From Anaerolineaceae bacterium (GTDB lineage: Bacteria; Chloroflexota; Anaerolineae; Aggregatilineales; Phototrophicaceae), in assembly GCA_020634115.1 (NCBI GenBank), contig JACKCH010000013.1, positions 62,001-126,000 of the forward strand: a stretch of 64,000 bases of DNA, given 5' to 3'. Every line of letters begins with the position of its first letter. Within the stretch, counting starts at the first letter, position 1. A program made the translations under genes and the position numbers. The notes beneath the pieces were generated by a model. That model made no database searches. It had not been told where the DNA came from and saw nothing but the letters and a program-made list of their open reading frames with translations. This document shows positions 18,362 to 27,368 of the stretch, piece by piece.

Positions 18362-18774
18362 CTCGTTTCCCCTATATCGCCGCAAATGACCTGCCAATCA
18401 GCCTCATGCCGCGCCTGCCGCTGACCCTGACCTACGGCGGACAATCCGTTGAGGTTGTCGGTTTGCTGGATACCGGGGCGGCGATCAATGTGCTTCCGTA
18501 CCATGTGGGATTGACCCTGGGCGCAGTCTGGGAGGAACAAACAACGGTTGTTCCCCTGGTGGGCAGCCTGGGACAAGCAGAATCGCGGGCGCTGGTGGTG
18601 GTCGCTTCTCATTCGCAAATCACCTCCGGTGAAGGGGTGCGCCTCGTTTTCGCCTGGACACAACTGGAAACCGCGCCGGTCATCTTCGGGCAAATGAACT
18701 TCTTCCTCGAATTCGATGTGTGTTTCTACCGCTCACAGAGTCTGTTTGACGTTCGCCTGAAGGATGGCGGGTAG
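18358..18774 (+). CDS. Retropepsin-like aspartic protease domain protein
   Basis: 138 residues with the clan AA active-site motif LLDTGAAINVLP (Asp near residue 40), followed by the beta-rich body and a late FGQMNFFLEFDV that matches the second half of a retropepsin fold. Active enzymes are homodimers with one DTG per chain. The substrate is unknown. With its small upstream partner it is the only plus-strand pair in the element B cargo, placed between two minus-strand operons, so it is an independent unit. Confidence 0.75.
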   Translation: MTRFPYIAANDLPISLMPRLPLTLTYGGQSVEVVGLLDTGAAINVLPYHVGLTLGAVWEEQTTVVPLVGSLGQAESRALVVVASHSQITSGEGVRLVFAWTQLETAPVIFGQMNFFLEFDVCFYRSQSLFDVRLKDGG

Positions 18775-18841
18775 CGCTCAAAGCAAAAAAAGAGTGGCTG
18801 GCGATTCCTCACCAGCCAGGCAGCCAAAACAAAACCGCTGC

Positions 18842-19738
18842 TCATGCCGGGCAGCGGTAGGCTTTACGCAGTGCCTCGTGTGCCTGTCGGCGGTACATGA
18901 AGACCGAGGACATCGGTAGCTCCAATCGCGCCGCCATCGCGGGACAGCTTTCGTGCTCGGCCATCCCTTCGAGTATCGCGACCATCCGCTCCGCCTGGCG
19001 GCTCTTGAACGTCTCAACCACCTGCCAGAACGGGATTTCGTCGCCACTGACGAACTTCTGCTTCCAGCCCAGCTTTGTCGGCACGAACACGCCCAACAGT
19101 TCGGCCAGTTCTTCGCGCACCGGCTTCACCACGCTCGTCAACCACCATGCTTTCTTCGTGCCGCTGCGACCGGCCAGCGATGCCGCGTCGTCCGGGGTGA
19201 CCTCCGTCGTGATGTAGTACAGCGCGACCAGGTGCGGGAAACTGTCCATGTACTTCTCGGCCAAGTGCCGGATCACCCGCTCGAAGTCAATGCGGATGTC
19301 AATCGCCCGCGAGAATTCGGAATGCTCGGTGTAGTAGCGGCCCTCGTATCCTTCGATGATGAAGGCATCCGGGTCGCCGCTGCGGGTCGCCAGGTCATCG
19401 AGGTAGACCTCATGGCGCATAGAGCGGCGGACAAACGTCGGCGGACGGCTGCGATCCAGCACCAGGCGGAGTGCATCGCCCTTGTTGGCCGTTGCCAGCA
19501 GCGTCGAATCCTGGCTCAAGTCCCACCACAGGTGCATAAAACCCTCCTGGAGCATATCAGGAAGGAACGCTTCCGGGCGTTTGTAGTAGCGTAGCAGCCG
19601 GGTCAGGTTCGGGATGAGGTCAGTGCGGATTTCGGCGAAACTCAGTTCGCCCGCCCAGCCAGTAGGGAACAGCCGCTCATGGCGGAAGGGGCGAATCTGT
19701 TGACGAATATTGCTGCGAATATCGGATGATGCGGACAT
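18842..19738 (-). CDS. Sigma-70-like regulator
   Basis: 298 residues. An N-terminal region resembles sigma region 2 (LPDMLQEGFMHLWWDL, about residues 60-75), and the C-terminus has a helix-turn-helix that resembles region 4 (CPAMAARLELPMSSVFMYRRQAHEALRKAY). The middle is longer than in ECF sigma factors. It starts with ATG behind a strong GAGGAGG site and stands alone downstream of the Argonaute operon terminator. It may direct polymerase to promoters of the element. Alternatively it is an inactive sigma-fold regulator. A second sigma-like gene is at 26744-27343. Confidence 0.6.
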   Translation of the reverse strand: MSASSDIRSNIRQQIRPFRHERLFPTGWAGELSFAEIRTDLIPNLTRLLRYYKRPEAFLPDMLQEGFMHLWWDLSQDSTLLATANKGDALRLVLDRSRPPTFVRRSMRHEVYLDDLATRSGDPDAFIIEGYEGRYYTEHSEFSRAIDIRIDFERVIRHLAEKYMDSFPHLVALYYITTEVTPDDAASLAGRSGTKKAWWLTSVVKPVREELAELLGVFVPTKLGWKQKFVSGDEIPFWQVVETFKSRQAERMVAILEGMAEHESCPAMAARLELPMSSVFMYRRQAHEALRKAYRCPA

Positions 19739-19833
19739 GACGAAACCTCCTCGTCACACTGGATTCCGTCCAGCTCGTGTGAGCACAACGCTCACCACCG
19801 CGGAAACAGCGCAGGGAAAGAACCTGTCAAACA

Positions 19834-19892
19834 AAAAAGCCAACCGGTTTGGTTAGCTTTCGCTGTATTTCAGGCTGTCCGGTTGGCTTTTT
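19834..19892 (-). terminator. Terminator of the Argonaute operon
   Basis: AAAAAGCCAACCGG (19834-19847) and CCGGTTGGCTTTTT (19879-19892) are perfect 14-nt inverted arms with an internal sub-hairpin in the 31-nt loop. On the minus strand the structure ends in a T-tract, 130 bp after the Argonaute stop. By symmetry it could also act on the plus strand. Confidence 0.75.
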
Positions 19893-20024
19893 AGGCAGGT
19901 AGTTCGGTGGTCACGTCCCGCAGGGATGGGGGCAGCGTACTGCCTGCCGATGTTTGATAGGAAGGGTCACGCGCTGTACACTCGCCGCGACGACGTTGTG
20001 CGAGAGGAGATGGTATGAAACTAT

Positions 20025-22268
20025 TTATAGCCAATACATGTCGGTACTAAAACCTCCAGCAGGTTTAACACCCCGCAAAGCCAAATATCCAATCTTGTCA
20101 CTGTAATGTATAGTAATCGGCAATTTGGGGCGTTTTAATGAGCCATAATGCATCAGTGTCAGTATTAATGTTGAGTGCAGCGCTTTACCGATAGTGAATG
20201 GGGGTCGTGTGCGTACTTGCAAGGGCTGTGGTGTGGCGACATTTGATTGCGATGTAACTACAAACCCCTCAGTATCACTCAAGATAAAGGCAGTCCCGAT
20301 CTCGGGCGCATCAATCTTCCCTTGCTTGGATAAATAGATTCTGGGTGCGCCTGATTTGACAACCTCAATGAAGTATGGTTGTGAACCCATTTGGCTTAGA
20401 TGTGTCTCGATAATTTCGATCTCGTGACCTCTAAATAGCCCATCCCGGTGGATTAATACGTTCTTGTTTTGGAACTCATTGAGTGGAAATAAACTTCGCA
20501 AGACATTAGCCGGAACTGTTTCTCCCTCCAAGGGAGTTTCTGTTACCCTGCACCTTACAAATTGCCCGCCTTGATGAAATACTTGGGCAATTGCTGCGGC
20601 ATTCTGTGTACCAATCCCCTTCTTATTGCGTTTACGGGCGATGTCAATCCCAACGGCAATGTCAGCATAATCGAGCGGATTTGCCAAAATATATGGTGTA
20701 TTACCCATTTTTGCTGACATTCCAAAAACCACGTTTTGCATGACGTAAGGCAATCCCTTTATATTCTTCAAGGTGTTTTGGTCTATCACCTGGCTGGGCA
20801 TTTGCAAGTCCATCATGAGAGATTTGAAATCGTAATAAGGACTCCAGTCGTCCTCATCCAAGCTATCACTATCAGGAATGATAGCCAAAACAATGTGAGG
20901 CTCTAAAGGACGCAGATGGTTGATGGCACGCTCAAAATCAATGCGCGACACTCCTGCTGCCGTCGTCACCAGTGTTTCTGTTCGAAGAAACCCCAACAAC
21001 TTGAGTTGATCAATGAGAGCAGCTTGCATTTGATCGAGTGAATGATGTGACGTGTTGATAATCCCTACACGGAGGGGAATTCCCAGTGAACCATTTGTAG
21101 ACACACGATTGTATAGTCCGTGTTGACTGATTGCATTGATGAGGGAACTACCACCGCGATACTCGATTTTCCCACGGCTTCCTTTGTTTGTTCCCAGTAA
21201 AATTGACGGATCATATTGGAATTTAGAGGCAGGGAAGAAGTAACCACCCTGCTGCGATGTGAAGGTATTACCAATTAGCCCATTTACCCGTGCAATGTCA
21301 GATACCTTTCTGACCAAGGCTGCACGCTCCGACGGCGCTATCCAAGTAGCACTTTGAGCTTTTTGGGTATCAATACCATACCGCCGATAGTGCTTGGTAA
21401 AAACAACAATCCGCAATGCACTGAGTACGTACTCATACTCGTTGTAGCCTACACGGACAACGTATTCCCCTTTCTCTGCTTTCTGAATAAGCTGTTTTGA
21501 TCCTTCGCGCTGAGCTATATCCAATAAGTCTTGACGCGGCACATCAATGTCGAGTTGCCCCGCAATGGATATAATCTCACCTTTCATCACGGTTCCATTA
21601 TCAAAGCGCACCTTATCTGACACAAACATACCAACCAGATCGTCTGGGCTGGCAAGCTTAGGGAAGTATGTTTTAAGATCATCCTTGAAAATCACACGCG
21701 ATTCAATGGATATAGAAACGGCTGGTTCTCCTTTTACAACCCATCCTCTGATCTCGAATTCCCGCTCCACTGTTGCCTTACCATCAAGGTTAATCACAGG
21801 TAACAAAGCAGCTTGAATCTGATTCCCTAAGTCGGCAAATAAACCCCGTGCAACAAAATCGGCTTGGGCTTTTGCTGAAGGTCGCCAATCGCTTGCACTA
21901 ACCAATGCTGATAGATCTTTGAAAACATCCTTTTCTTTGCTGCGGATTCCTCTTATTGCCTGTTCCAAGGTGTCGTCAGTTTGTGGAGTATCGGCAATGA
22001 TTAAATCATCTGTCCACACCCAATGTCCGCCAAAGATGCGCATCAAACGATCAGCGAGCTTCCGTCCTACGCGAACCTGCTGGTCGGAACCTCGTACCAC
22101 GAGTCGGTATGCAGATAGAGAAGGCAGACTTTCCGTGATAACTTGAAACATCTCGGTTGAGTATATCGGCATGTTTGGCATGTGAACCATCTCTGGCACC
22201 TTCTTTGGGATCATCTGGTAACAGGCAAAGTTAAGCTGAGGGCGTAGAAACCTACGCCCGTAATCCAA
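20025..22268 (-). CDS. Long prokaryotic Argonaute with intact PIWI tetrad
   Basis: Argonautes cut or bind targets complementary to a small guide. In this 747-residue reading the PIWI domain shows Asp541 (GIDIAR), Glu576 or a neighbour, Asp609 (LIHRDGLF) and Asp724 (HYSDKIGY). The spacings D-D 68 and D-D 115 nearly equal those of Thermus Argonaute, so a catalytic DEDD tetrad is likely. N, PAZ-like and MID regions precede it. The start is uncertain: TTG at 22268 lies 30 bp after the HerA stop; ATG at 22214 is the alternative; an earlier ATG would lie deep inside herA. It is the last gene behind NurA and HerA homologues, a pairing known from other Argonaute loci. Confidence 0.88.
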   Translation of the reverse strand: MDYGRRFLRPQLNFACYQMIPKKVPEMVHMPNMPIYSTEMFQVITESLPSLSAYRLVVRGSDQQVRVGRKLADRLMRIFGGHWVWTDDLIIADTPQTDDTLEQAIRGIRSKEKDVFKDLSALVSASDWRPSAKAQADFVARGLFADLGNQIQAALLPVINLDGKATVEREFEIRGWVVKGEPAVSISIESRVIFKDDLKTYFPKLASPDDLVGMFVSDKVRFDNGTVMKGEIISIAGQLDIDVPRQDLLDIAQREGSKQLIQKAEKGEYVVRVGYNEYEYVLSALRIVVFTKHYRRYGIDTQKAQSATWIAPSERAALVRKVSDIARVNGLIGNTFTSQQGGYFFPASKFQYDPSILLGTNKGSRGKIEYRGGSSLINAISQHGLYNRVSTNGSLGIPLRVGIINTSHHSLDQMQAALIDQLKLLGFLRTETLVTTAAGVSRIDFERAINHLRPLEPHIVLAIIPDSDSLDEDDWSPYYDFKSLMMDLQMPSQVIDQNTLKNIKGLPYVMQNVVFGMSAKMGNTPYILANPLDYADIAVGIDIARKRNKKGIGTQNAAAIAQVFHQGGQFVRCRVTETPLEGETVPANVLRSLFPLNEFQNKNVLIHRDGLFRGHEIEIIETHLSQMGSQPYFIEVVKSGAPRIYLSKQGKIDAPEIGTAFILSDTEGFVVTSQSNVATPQPLQVRTRPPFTIGKALHSTLILTLMHYGSLKRPKLPITIHYSDKIGYLALRGVKPAGGFSTDMYWL

Positions 22269-22297
22269 ATACTCTTGATCGTTCGGATGGACCTTGT

Positions 22298-24202
22298 TTA
22301 GGTCGTGTAATTTCGTTTCGACGCTGCTGGTCGAATACGTGCAATGATGGGATGCGGATATTGGCTCGAGACAATCACAGCACGACCCCGTCCCAAGCTT
22401 GGAACATCCCCCCAAATTCCTTCGTTGACACTACCGGCAGCAGCCTTCAGAACTCGCAAATTCTCTGAGCCAGTGGTTTGGTGGATGATTTTATTATTTG
22501 CAAGCTCGAAAAGCTCGGACGGTAGATGTTGTGGAGATTGTGTCACGAAATGCAGCGCCAACCATCGTTTGCGTCCACGCCGAGCAATTCGGCGCAGTTG
22601 ATCCAATGTCTGCTCCATCTTATCCTGACGTTCACGAGAGATGAAACCGTGAGCCTCTTCAATAGTGATGATGACCTTACGTTGTACATTAGCTTCTTCG
22701 GTGAGCTGCATTTTGTATTCATACATCCGTGCCAATAGATCCGCGATTACAATATTGACCACTTGCTGGCTATGGGCATCTGACATATCAATTACTGTCA
22801 ATTGTCCTGGGTGACTAAGGATTTCCATGTCCAATTGGGGCGCATCTTGACGGTCAAAAATGCCCATCATGTCCAATTCGCGCAGCTTTTTACGCAGTGC
22901 TCCATAAGAGGTCACATCTGTTGAGTCTTGAAGCAGCGGCGGCAAGTTATGTGTGTGGCAATAGATTTTCATTCCATCACTAACAGATGGATCTTCTTGT
23001 TGCTGCTCCTGCAAAGCGACCAGTTTTTTACGTCTTTCTTGACGTTTTTCTTCTTCAGTCTTGGTTTTGGACTTGCCATTCTTCTCTTCTTTTTGCTTCT
23101 TCTTGTAATCCCAATACCCGAATTCTTCGTCAAGCATATGGCGCAGAAGTTTGAGAGTTATGCCTGGATAGCCACGCGATAAATCCAGGTCATCATCGGC
23201 ACGTTCCGCTGGTTTTCCTTGTGCCCGTTTATCTTTACGCAAACACTGTGTCGCTTGCTCATACAGAAATGTAAAACGGGTTTGTTGAGCAGGACTCATC
23301 TCGGCAAGTTCCATAATTACATCAGGATGAAGAGAAGAGAATGGAACCGAGAATTCTATGGCATCCGTTCGTTGGGATTGAGCCTTTGGTGGTCGGTAAA
23401 CACGAAGTTGTTTTACCCCGGATCTCGCACGCTTGTAGAGAGCGAGATCCACCTCCTGATCTGTTGGCTTGTCCATGAAGATGTATTCACCTTCAGGATC
23501 AACAATGATTTGGGCATAATTTGCCCTCAGTGTTTCTTCGGTAAAAACCTGCGTGGTATTTGATTTACCGCTGCCAACCGTACCTACAGTTAGCCAATTA
23601 CGAGGCACAACGCCTTTATCATTCTCATCAATCCTTACAAACACCTCTTCATAGTTATCCAACAAGCCTAGCACTATGTCTCCAGTTAGGTGCATCATGT
23701 CTTCCATCATGCTAGTGTCATAAGGAATTATCGGAGAAGCAGGGCGAGGACGGCGAATTGCACCCAGGAGCTGCCCATCCTTTTCCTCTCCCAGAATTTC
23801 GATCTGTACCCAAGCGTGGTATTCAGGCACGGCCAAAGTTTTTCCACGACCCTGATGAAGGATGATAAATTGAACAGGAGTCGAGTCACGTTTTAGAGCA
23901 TCAGGATTATAAAATGGACCCTCTATGATGCGTCCGCTATATCGCCGTCCATCTGCGCTCAAAATATGGACATACATTCCCCGGTTTACATGAGGAACAT
24001 CATCATGATGAACGAGCGCTTCTACTACATTGCTTTTTGCTGAACTAGGGTCAAAGTGAACAAATGCGATTGCCCCTTCACCTTGAGCAACCACCTCAAT
24101 AAGACCTTCGTCGTCAGCCAGATTCTGAAGGTTATTGACTTGCTCACTCACATCAGCCTTTGAAGGTTGATAGCCATCATTTTTGTGACCATTTTCAGAC
24201 AT
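22298..24202 (-). CDS. HerA-like DNA translocase ATPase
   Basis: 634 residues. HerA is a hexameric FtsK-like pump that feeds DNA to a nuclease. An N-terminal beta-barrel region is followed by Walker A TVGSGKSNTTQ (near residue 210), ending strand IIVDPEGEY, a charged insertion of about 40 lysine/glutamate-rich residues (around 370-410), Walker B VIITIEEAHGF and the C-terminal arginine motif RRIARRGRKRW. The ATG has AGGAG upstream and lies 11 bp after the NurA stop. Partner gene order NurA-HerA-Argonaute suggests guide- or target-DNA processing by one complex. Confidence 0.88.
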   Translation of the reverse strand: MSENGHKNDGYQPSKADVSEQVNNLQNLADDEGLIEVVAQGEGAIAFVHFDPSSAKSNVVEALVHHDDVPHVNRGMYVHILSADGRRYSGRIIEGPFYNPDALKRDSTPVQFIILHQGRGKTLAVPEYHAWVQIEILGEEKDGQLLGAIRRPRPASPIIPYDTSMMEDMMHLTGDIVLGLLDNYEEVFVRIDENDKGVVPRNWLTVGTVGSGKSNTTQVFTEETLRANYAQIIVDPEGEYIFMDKPTDQEVDLALYKRARSGVKQLRVYRPPKAQSQRTDAIEFSVPFSSLHPDVIMELAEMSPAQQTRFTFLYEQATQCLRKDKRAQGKPAERADDDLDLSRGYPGITLKLLRHMLDEEFGYWDYKKKQKEEKNGKSKTKTEEEKRQERRKKLVALQEQQQEDPSVSDGMKIYCHTHNLPPLLQDSTDVTSYGALRKKLRELDMMGIFDRQDAPQLDMEILSHPGQLTVIDMSDAHSQQVVNIVIADLLARMYEYKMQLTEEANVQRKVIITIEEAHGFISRERQDKMEQTLDQLRRIARRGRKRWLALHFVTQSPQHLPSELFELANNKIIHQTTGSENLRVLKAAAGSVNEGIWGDVPSLGRGRAVIVSSQYPHPIIARIRPAASKRNYTT

Positions 24203-24213
24203 GATTCATACTC

Positions 24214-25440
24214 CTAATCCCTGGTCGTTCGTTCTGATTGATACAGACCGCTACCACCTGCTGCACGTGCAAACTCAGCATTCATTCTGCTGGTATATTC
24301 ACTTGCTTTAAATGCGCCCGAACAATACTGATCGGCTAAATCCAGCAACAATGGAAAGCCTCGTGGGCCTGTGTGGGCGGCATCAGCTAATAACAAATGC
24401 ACTGCCTCATCTACACGATCTCTATTACAGTAAAAAACATAAGGGCGGCTCATTGGATGTGCGCGGAGAATACCCTGAACCACTTTTGGTCCATACTGTT
24501 TTTGAAAGTCGCCAAAAACCTGTAATTGACTTTTGCCACCATATTTTTCAACAGGCTGACTTGTGTAATTTGCTTTACTGCCATCAGCACCATCGCCATA
24601 CAGATAGGCATTGAGTACCTCAACTCCATCTCGAACAATAAGGTATTCGCCCGCGTCCAGAGCTATGCCTAGCAACTCTAAATCACGGTGAGAGTCTTTT
24701 GACACGATGGTGGCATAATTCCCATCGTCAATAAGTTGTGCTATCAAATCCAGACATGTCATCATTGCGTGGCGATACCCTAAACCGCTCAACATCGCAT
24801 GGGGAAACATAGGACCCTGAATAAACTTGAAAGTGCCTTCCGGTACTTCGAGCAAGACTCGGCGCTCCATGTACTTCGATAGGGCATCAAGGACAAGGCT
24901 TGGAAGCTTTTCCTTTAGCTTCTTGCCTCGTGATCTAAGGGCATCCACAACCTCTTTAGCAGTTGGTTGCTTAGGAACTTCCTGGCCCCAGTACATCAAG
25001 TTTGAGGCATATTGGTTAGGGGATCGTTGATGGTAGCCAACACGGGAGATGGCAATCTGTGCGCCAACTAAACTGAGCGTTTCATAACGTGATATGGTTG
25101 CATCAGCAGCAACCACCTTACCAGCCAGCAGAAATTTCTGGCGCAACAGGTTAATGTAATCCGCATCTGCACGTTTCCACGCGAGTAATGTTTCTTCTTC
25201 CAAAAGACGTGGTAAATACTCGTATCGCAACTCATCCCTGAGTCGTTCATCTGAAGCCACTACGCTCGAAACCACAGCCTGAGTCCGCTCAGGAACGGTT
25301 TGATAATACTCACTGGGGGATTGCCAATGGTTAAGCCTTACAACAGCATCAAAATCAATATCGTCGTTCAATATGGTTTCGACATCAGGCTGTTCTGCGG
25401 GATCATCGGATATATTCGCGTGTTCATCGGCAAGTGACAT
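24214..25440 (-). CDS. NurA-like nuclease domain protein
   Basis: About 408 residues. NurA is a 5'-3' nuclease that works inside the HerA ring. Visible: an early acidic strand VVAADATISRYETLSLVGAQIA, a central strand/loop IVSKDSHRDLELLGI, and a C-terminal segment PLLLDLADQYCSGAFKASEY resembling the NurA C-terminal motif. The family's DGS is replaced by DAT, so metal binding should be tested. ATG 25440 is preferred because GGGGAG lies 6 bp before it; ATG 25446 and GTG 25476 are in frame. The assignment leans on its place next to herA. Confidence 0.7.
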   Translation of the reverse strand: MSLADEHANISDDPAEQPDVETILNDDIDFDAVVRLNHWQSPSEYYQTVPERTQAVVSSVVASDERLRDELRYEYLPRLLEEETLLAWKRADADYINLLRQKFLLAGKVVAADATISRYETLSLVGAQIAISRVGYHQRSPNQYASNLMYWGQEVPKQPTAKEVVDALRSRGKKLKEKLPSLVLDALSKYMERRVLLEVPEGTFKFIQGPMFPHAMLSGLGYRHAMMTCLDLIAQLIDDGNYATIVSKDSHRDLELLGIALDAGEYLIVRDGVEVLNAYLYGDGADGSKANYTSQPVEKYGGKSQLQVFGDFQKQYGPKVVQGILRAHPMSRPYVFYCNRDRVDEAVHLLLADAAHTGPRGFPLLLDLADQYCSGAFKASEYTSRMNAEFARAAGGSGLYQSERTTRD

Positions 25441-25560
25441 CGCCATCTCCCCTAGTGCTGTAAGGTTAGATAACACTATTCATTGTGTAATCGTTGTTCG
25501 TCGTTCGTTGTTCTATCTTGTAATACGGCGTGTCCCGCAAATTTTCACGGACACCTGTAA

Positions 25561-26340
25561 TTATTTTGCATCTGAATCGAGGAGAGGAGAAAAAAGATGT
25601 GAAAAGAAGTCTCTTGGCGGGGAAGTGTTTTGTTTAATGTCTTCATAATAAAAGTATGCAACTTTGGGTGGTAAACCAAAATTGGTGTAAATAGTCCAGA
25701 TAAAATCGGTTTTAGTTTTCGCAGTTTTGTAAATCTTTAGAGCTTTTTCCCAGGGTGCTAACAGTTCCCGTGCTATAAGATCGGCGGCAATTTCTTTTTT
25801 GGTTGTCTCCGGTAACGTAGCTTTTCCTCGACTAACAATAGCTCGTGCGCGGGGTGGCAAACCCTTAATCAGTGCTTGTAGCTCAACCCATTCGTCATAT
25901 TCCTGCCAAGTAAACGCCTTGAGTATCTGATCCGTTTGCTCAGGTAACGTACTCAACCACAGATTACGCACTATGAAAATATCTGTTAAAAAGTGACCTA
26001 ATTCATGGGCAAGGACATAATTTCGAATATGTTTGGGCAAACCGTCTTTAATCAAGATCAGATTGGAGGGTGACCCAACATAAAGTAGCCCTAATAGTGG
26101 GCGATCAGGGGTGTCAGTTGACAATGTAAAGGGTATTTGCTGTAATGCACAAATATAATGTTCGGCTGCGTGTAAACTAAGATTAATTTTGTATTCGACT
26201 GGAATTTCTAAGCCATAAAGGAGCATCTCCTCGATATTACGAGGAAAAGTATCCGCTTGGGCTAAACCAAGCGGATTGTTTCTTACTATATCGAGAAACG
26301 CCTGTGCAACTGTTCTCGCTTGACTGATACGCCTTTGCAT
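25561..26340 (-). CDS. ImmA/IrrE-type metallopeptidase
   Basis: 259 residues with the zinc motif HELGH (LAHELGHFL, near residue 112) and a downstream glutamate helix (KKEIAADLIARELLAPW) typical of the ImmA/IrrE family. These peptidases cleave repressors or anti-sigma-like proteins after a stress signal and so switch on mobile-element or repair genes. The ATG lies 3 bp after the stop of the preceding small gene. Its neighbours, a sigma-like protein and a small protein, could be partner and substrate. A 120-bp gap separates it from nurA. Confidence 0.8.
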   Translation of the reverse strand: MQRRISQARTVAQAFLDIVRNNPLGLAQADTFPRNIEEMLLYGLEIPVEYKINLSLHAAEHYICALQQIPFTLSTDTPDRPLLGLLYVGSPSNLILIKDGLPKHIRNYVLAHELGHFLTDIFIVRNLWLSTLPEQTDQILKAFTWQEYDEWVELQALIKGLPPRARAIVSRGKATLPETTKKEIAADLIARELLAPWEKALKIYKTAKTKTDFIWTIYTNFGLPPKVAYFYYEDIKQNTSPPRDFFSHLFSPLLDSDAK

Positions 26341-26343
26341 GGT

Positions 26344-26724
26344 TCATTCCTCAGTCGGGATTTCATCCAGATTATCGTTATCATCAAAGGCTGCCATATA
26401 GCTGGTGGAAGCCGCCTGAAATTGCTCGCTCTGCTGAATGTTTCGGGCAAGGATCAGTGCCTGAACAAATGCCGTTGGATTCGAGAGGTAACACGCCTCC
26501 GCTATACGTTTCGCATCCTGAGCAAAAAATTGCTCTCTTGGTAAACGCATACTCCGCAATTTGTCAAACATCTGAGATGTGGCACCGAATTCTGTACGTT
26601 GTCTATCGGACGATTTCCCTTGCCGATTTCTCAGTAATTGTAGAAGTGATTCAACTGAACCTGGCTGTTGTGCCGCAAACTGGTACCAGCCTTGTAGTAT
26701 TTCGCTATCGGAGTTTGTGTTCAT
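26344..26724 (-). CDS. Small protein between sigma-like and peptidase genes
   Basis: 126 residues, not recognised. It is helical and polar, with a C-terminal acidic tail (DDNDNLDEIPTEE). It lies 19 bp after the sigma-like gene and 3 bp before the metallopeptidase gene. By analogy with systems in which an ImmA-type peptidase destroys an inhibitor, it could be the cleaved regulator (anti-sigma or repressor). No helix-turn-helix is evident, so that is conjecture. Confidence 0.6.
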   Translation of the reverse strand: MNTNSDSEILQGWYQFAAQQPGSVESLLQLLRNRQGKSSDRQRTEFGATSQMFDKLRSMRLPREQFFAQDAKRIAEACYLSNPTAFVQALILARNIQQSEQFQAASTSYMAAFDDNDNLDEIPTEE

Positions 26725-26743
26725 TTGTGATATGCTCCCGCAC

Positions 26744-27343
26744 TCAGAACAAATCCTGGTCTAACCCCATATGGTGAGCTGCCGATTTGAGTCTGCGCTT
26801 GATTCTTTCTTTTATAGTGTTAATTTCGCGCTCAGGTTTGTCAACAATTCGGTAGTGTTGTAGGGTTGCTGCAAAGACTTCTAATCTTATTTCACCTTCA
26901 CGCATCAACTTCAGAAAATCTCGCTCCAGATCATCTAATTGAGATGAGACTGTATCAAACAAACTGTCTATTGTGATTTGTTCTTCTATATCTTTATACG
27001 CTCCTGATGCGCGATTTTCATGCAATTCCAAATCAACGGATTCAAGATTGATTATCTTTTTTTCTTTTTCCCATACATCCACTATTCGCTTCTCGATGAG
27101 ATAAATAGCGTAAGTGGTAAAAAGTGCTTGATCAGGATCATAGCGATTGCAATTCCTGCAAATCTCAGCAATGACCTGATTTACGACACTTTGAACCTCC
27201 TGTGGCGGAAGGTTTTGATATTTGCTAACTGCCCAGCGGTAGATTTGTGGCAGTACAATAGTTACCACTTCATCAATTGCAACCGGATCACCATCTCTGA
27301 AAGCATCAATTTGCTCCCGTGTTGGCTGAATGAAGGTACTCAT
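26744..27343 (-). CDS. Sigma-70-like factor of the Argonaute region
   Basis: 199 residues. Region-2-like sequence runs from about residue 15 to 85 (FRDGDPVAIDEVVTIVLPQIYRWAVSKY, then CNRYDPDQALFTTYAIYLIEKRIVDVW), a linker follows, and the C-terminal region 4-like part (IKERIKRRLKSAAHHMG) ends the protein. It could be a dedicated sigma factor for the element. GGAG lies 8 bp upstream of the ATG and the gene starts 25 bp after the methyltransferase stop. It is quite different in sequence from the other sigma-like protein at 18842-19738. Confidence 0.65.
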   Translation of the reverse strand: MSTFIQPTREQIDAFRDGDPVAIDEVVTIVLPQIYRWAVSKYQNLPPQEVQSVVNQVIAEICRNCNRYDPDQALFTTYAIYLIEKRIVDVWEKEKKIINLESVDLELHENRASGAYKDIEEQITIDSLFDTVSSQLDDLERDFLKLMREGEIRLEVFAATLQHYRIVDKPEREINTIKERIKRRLKSAAHHMGLDQDLF

Positions 27344-27368
27344 TTGTTATCTCCGAAACGTCACAAGA

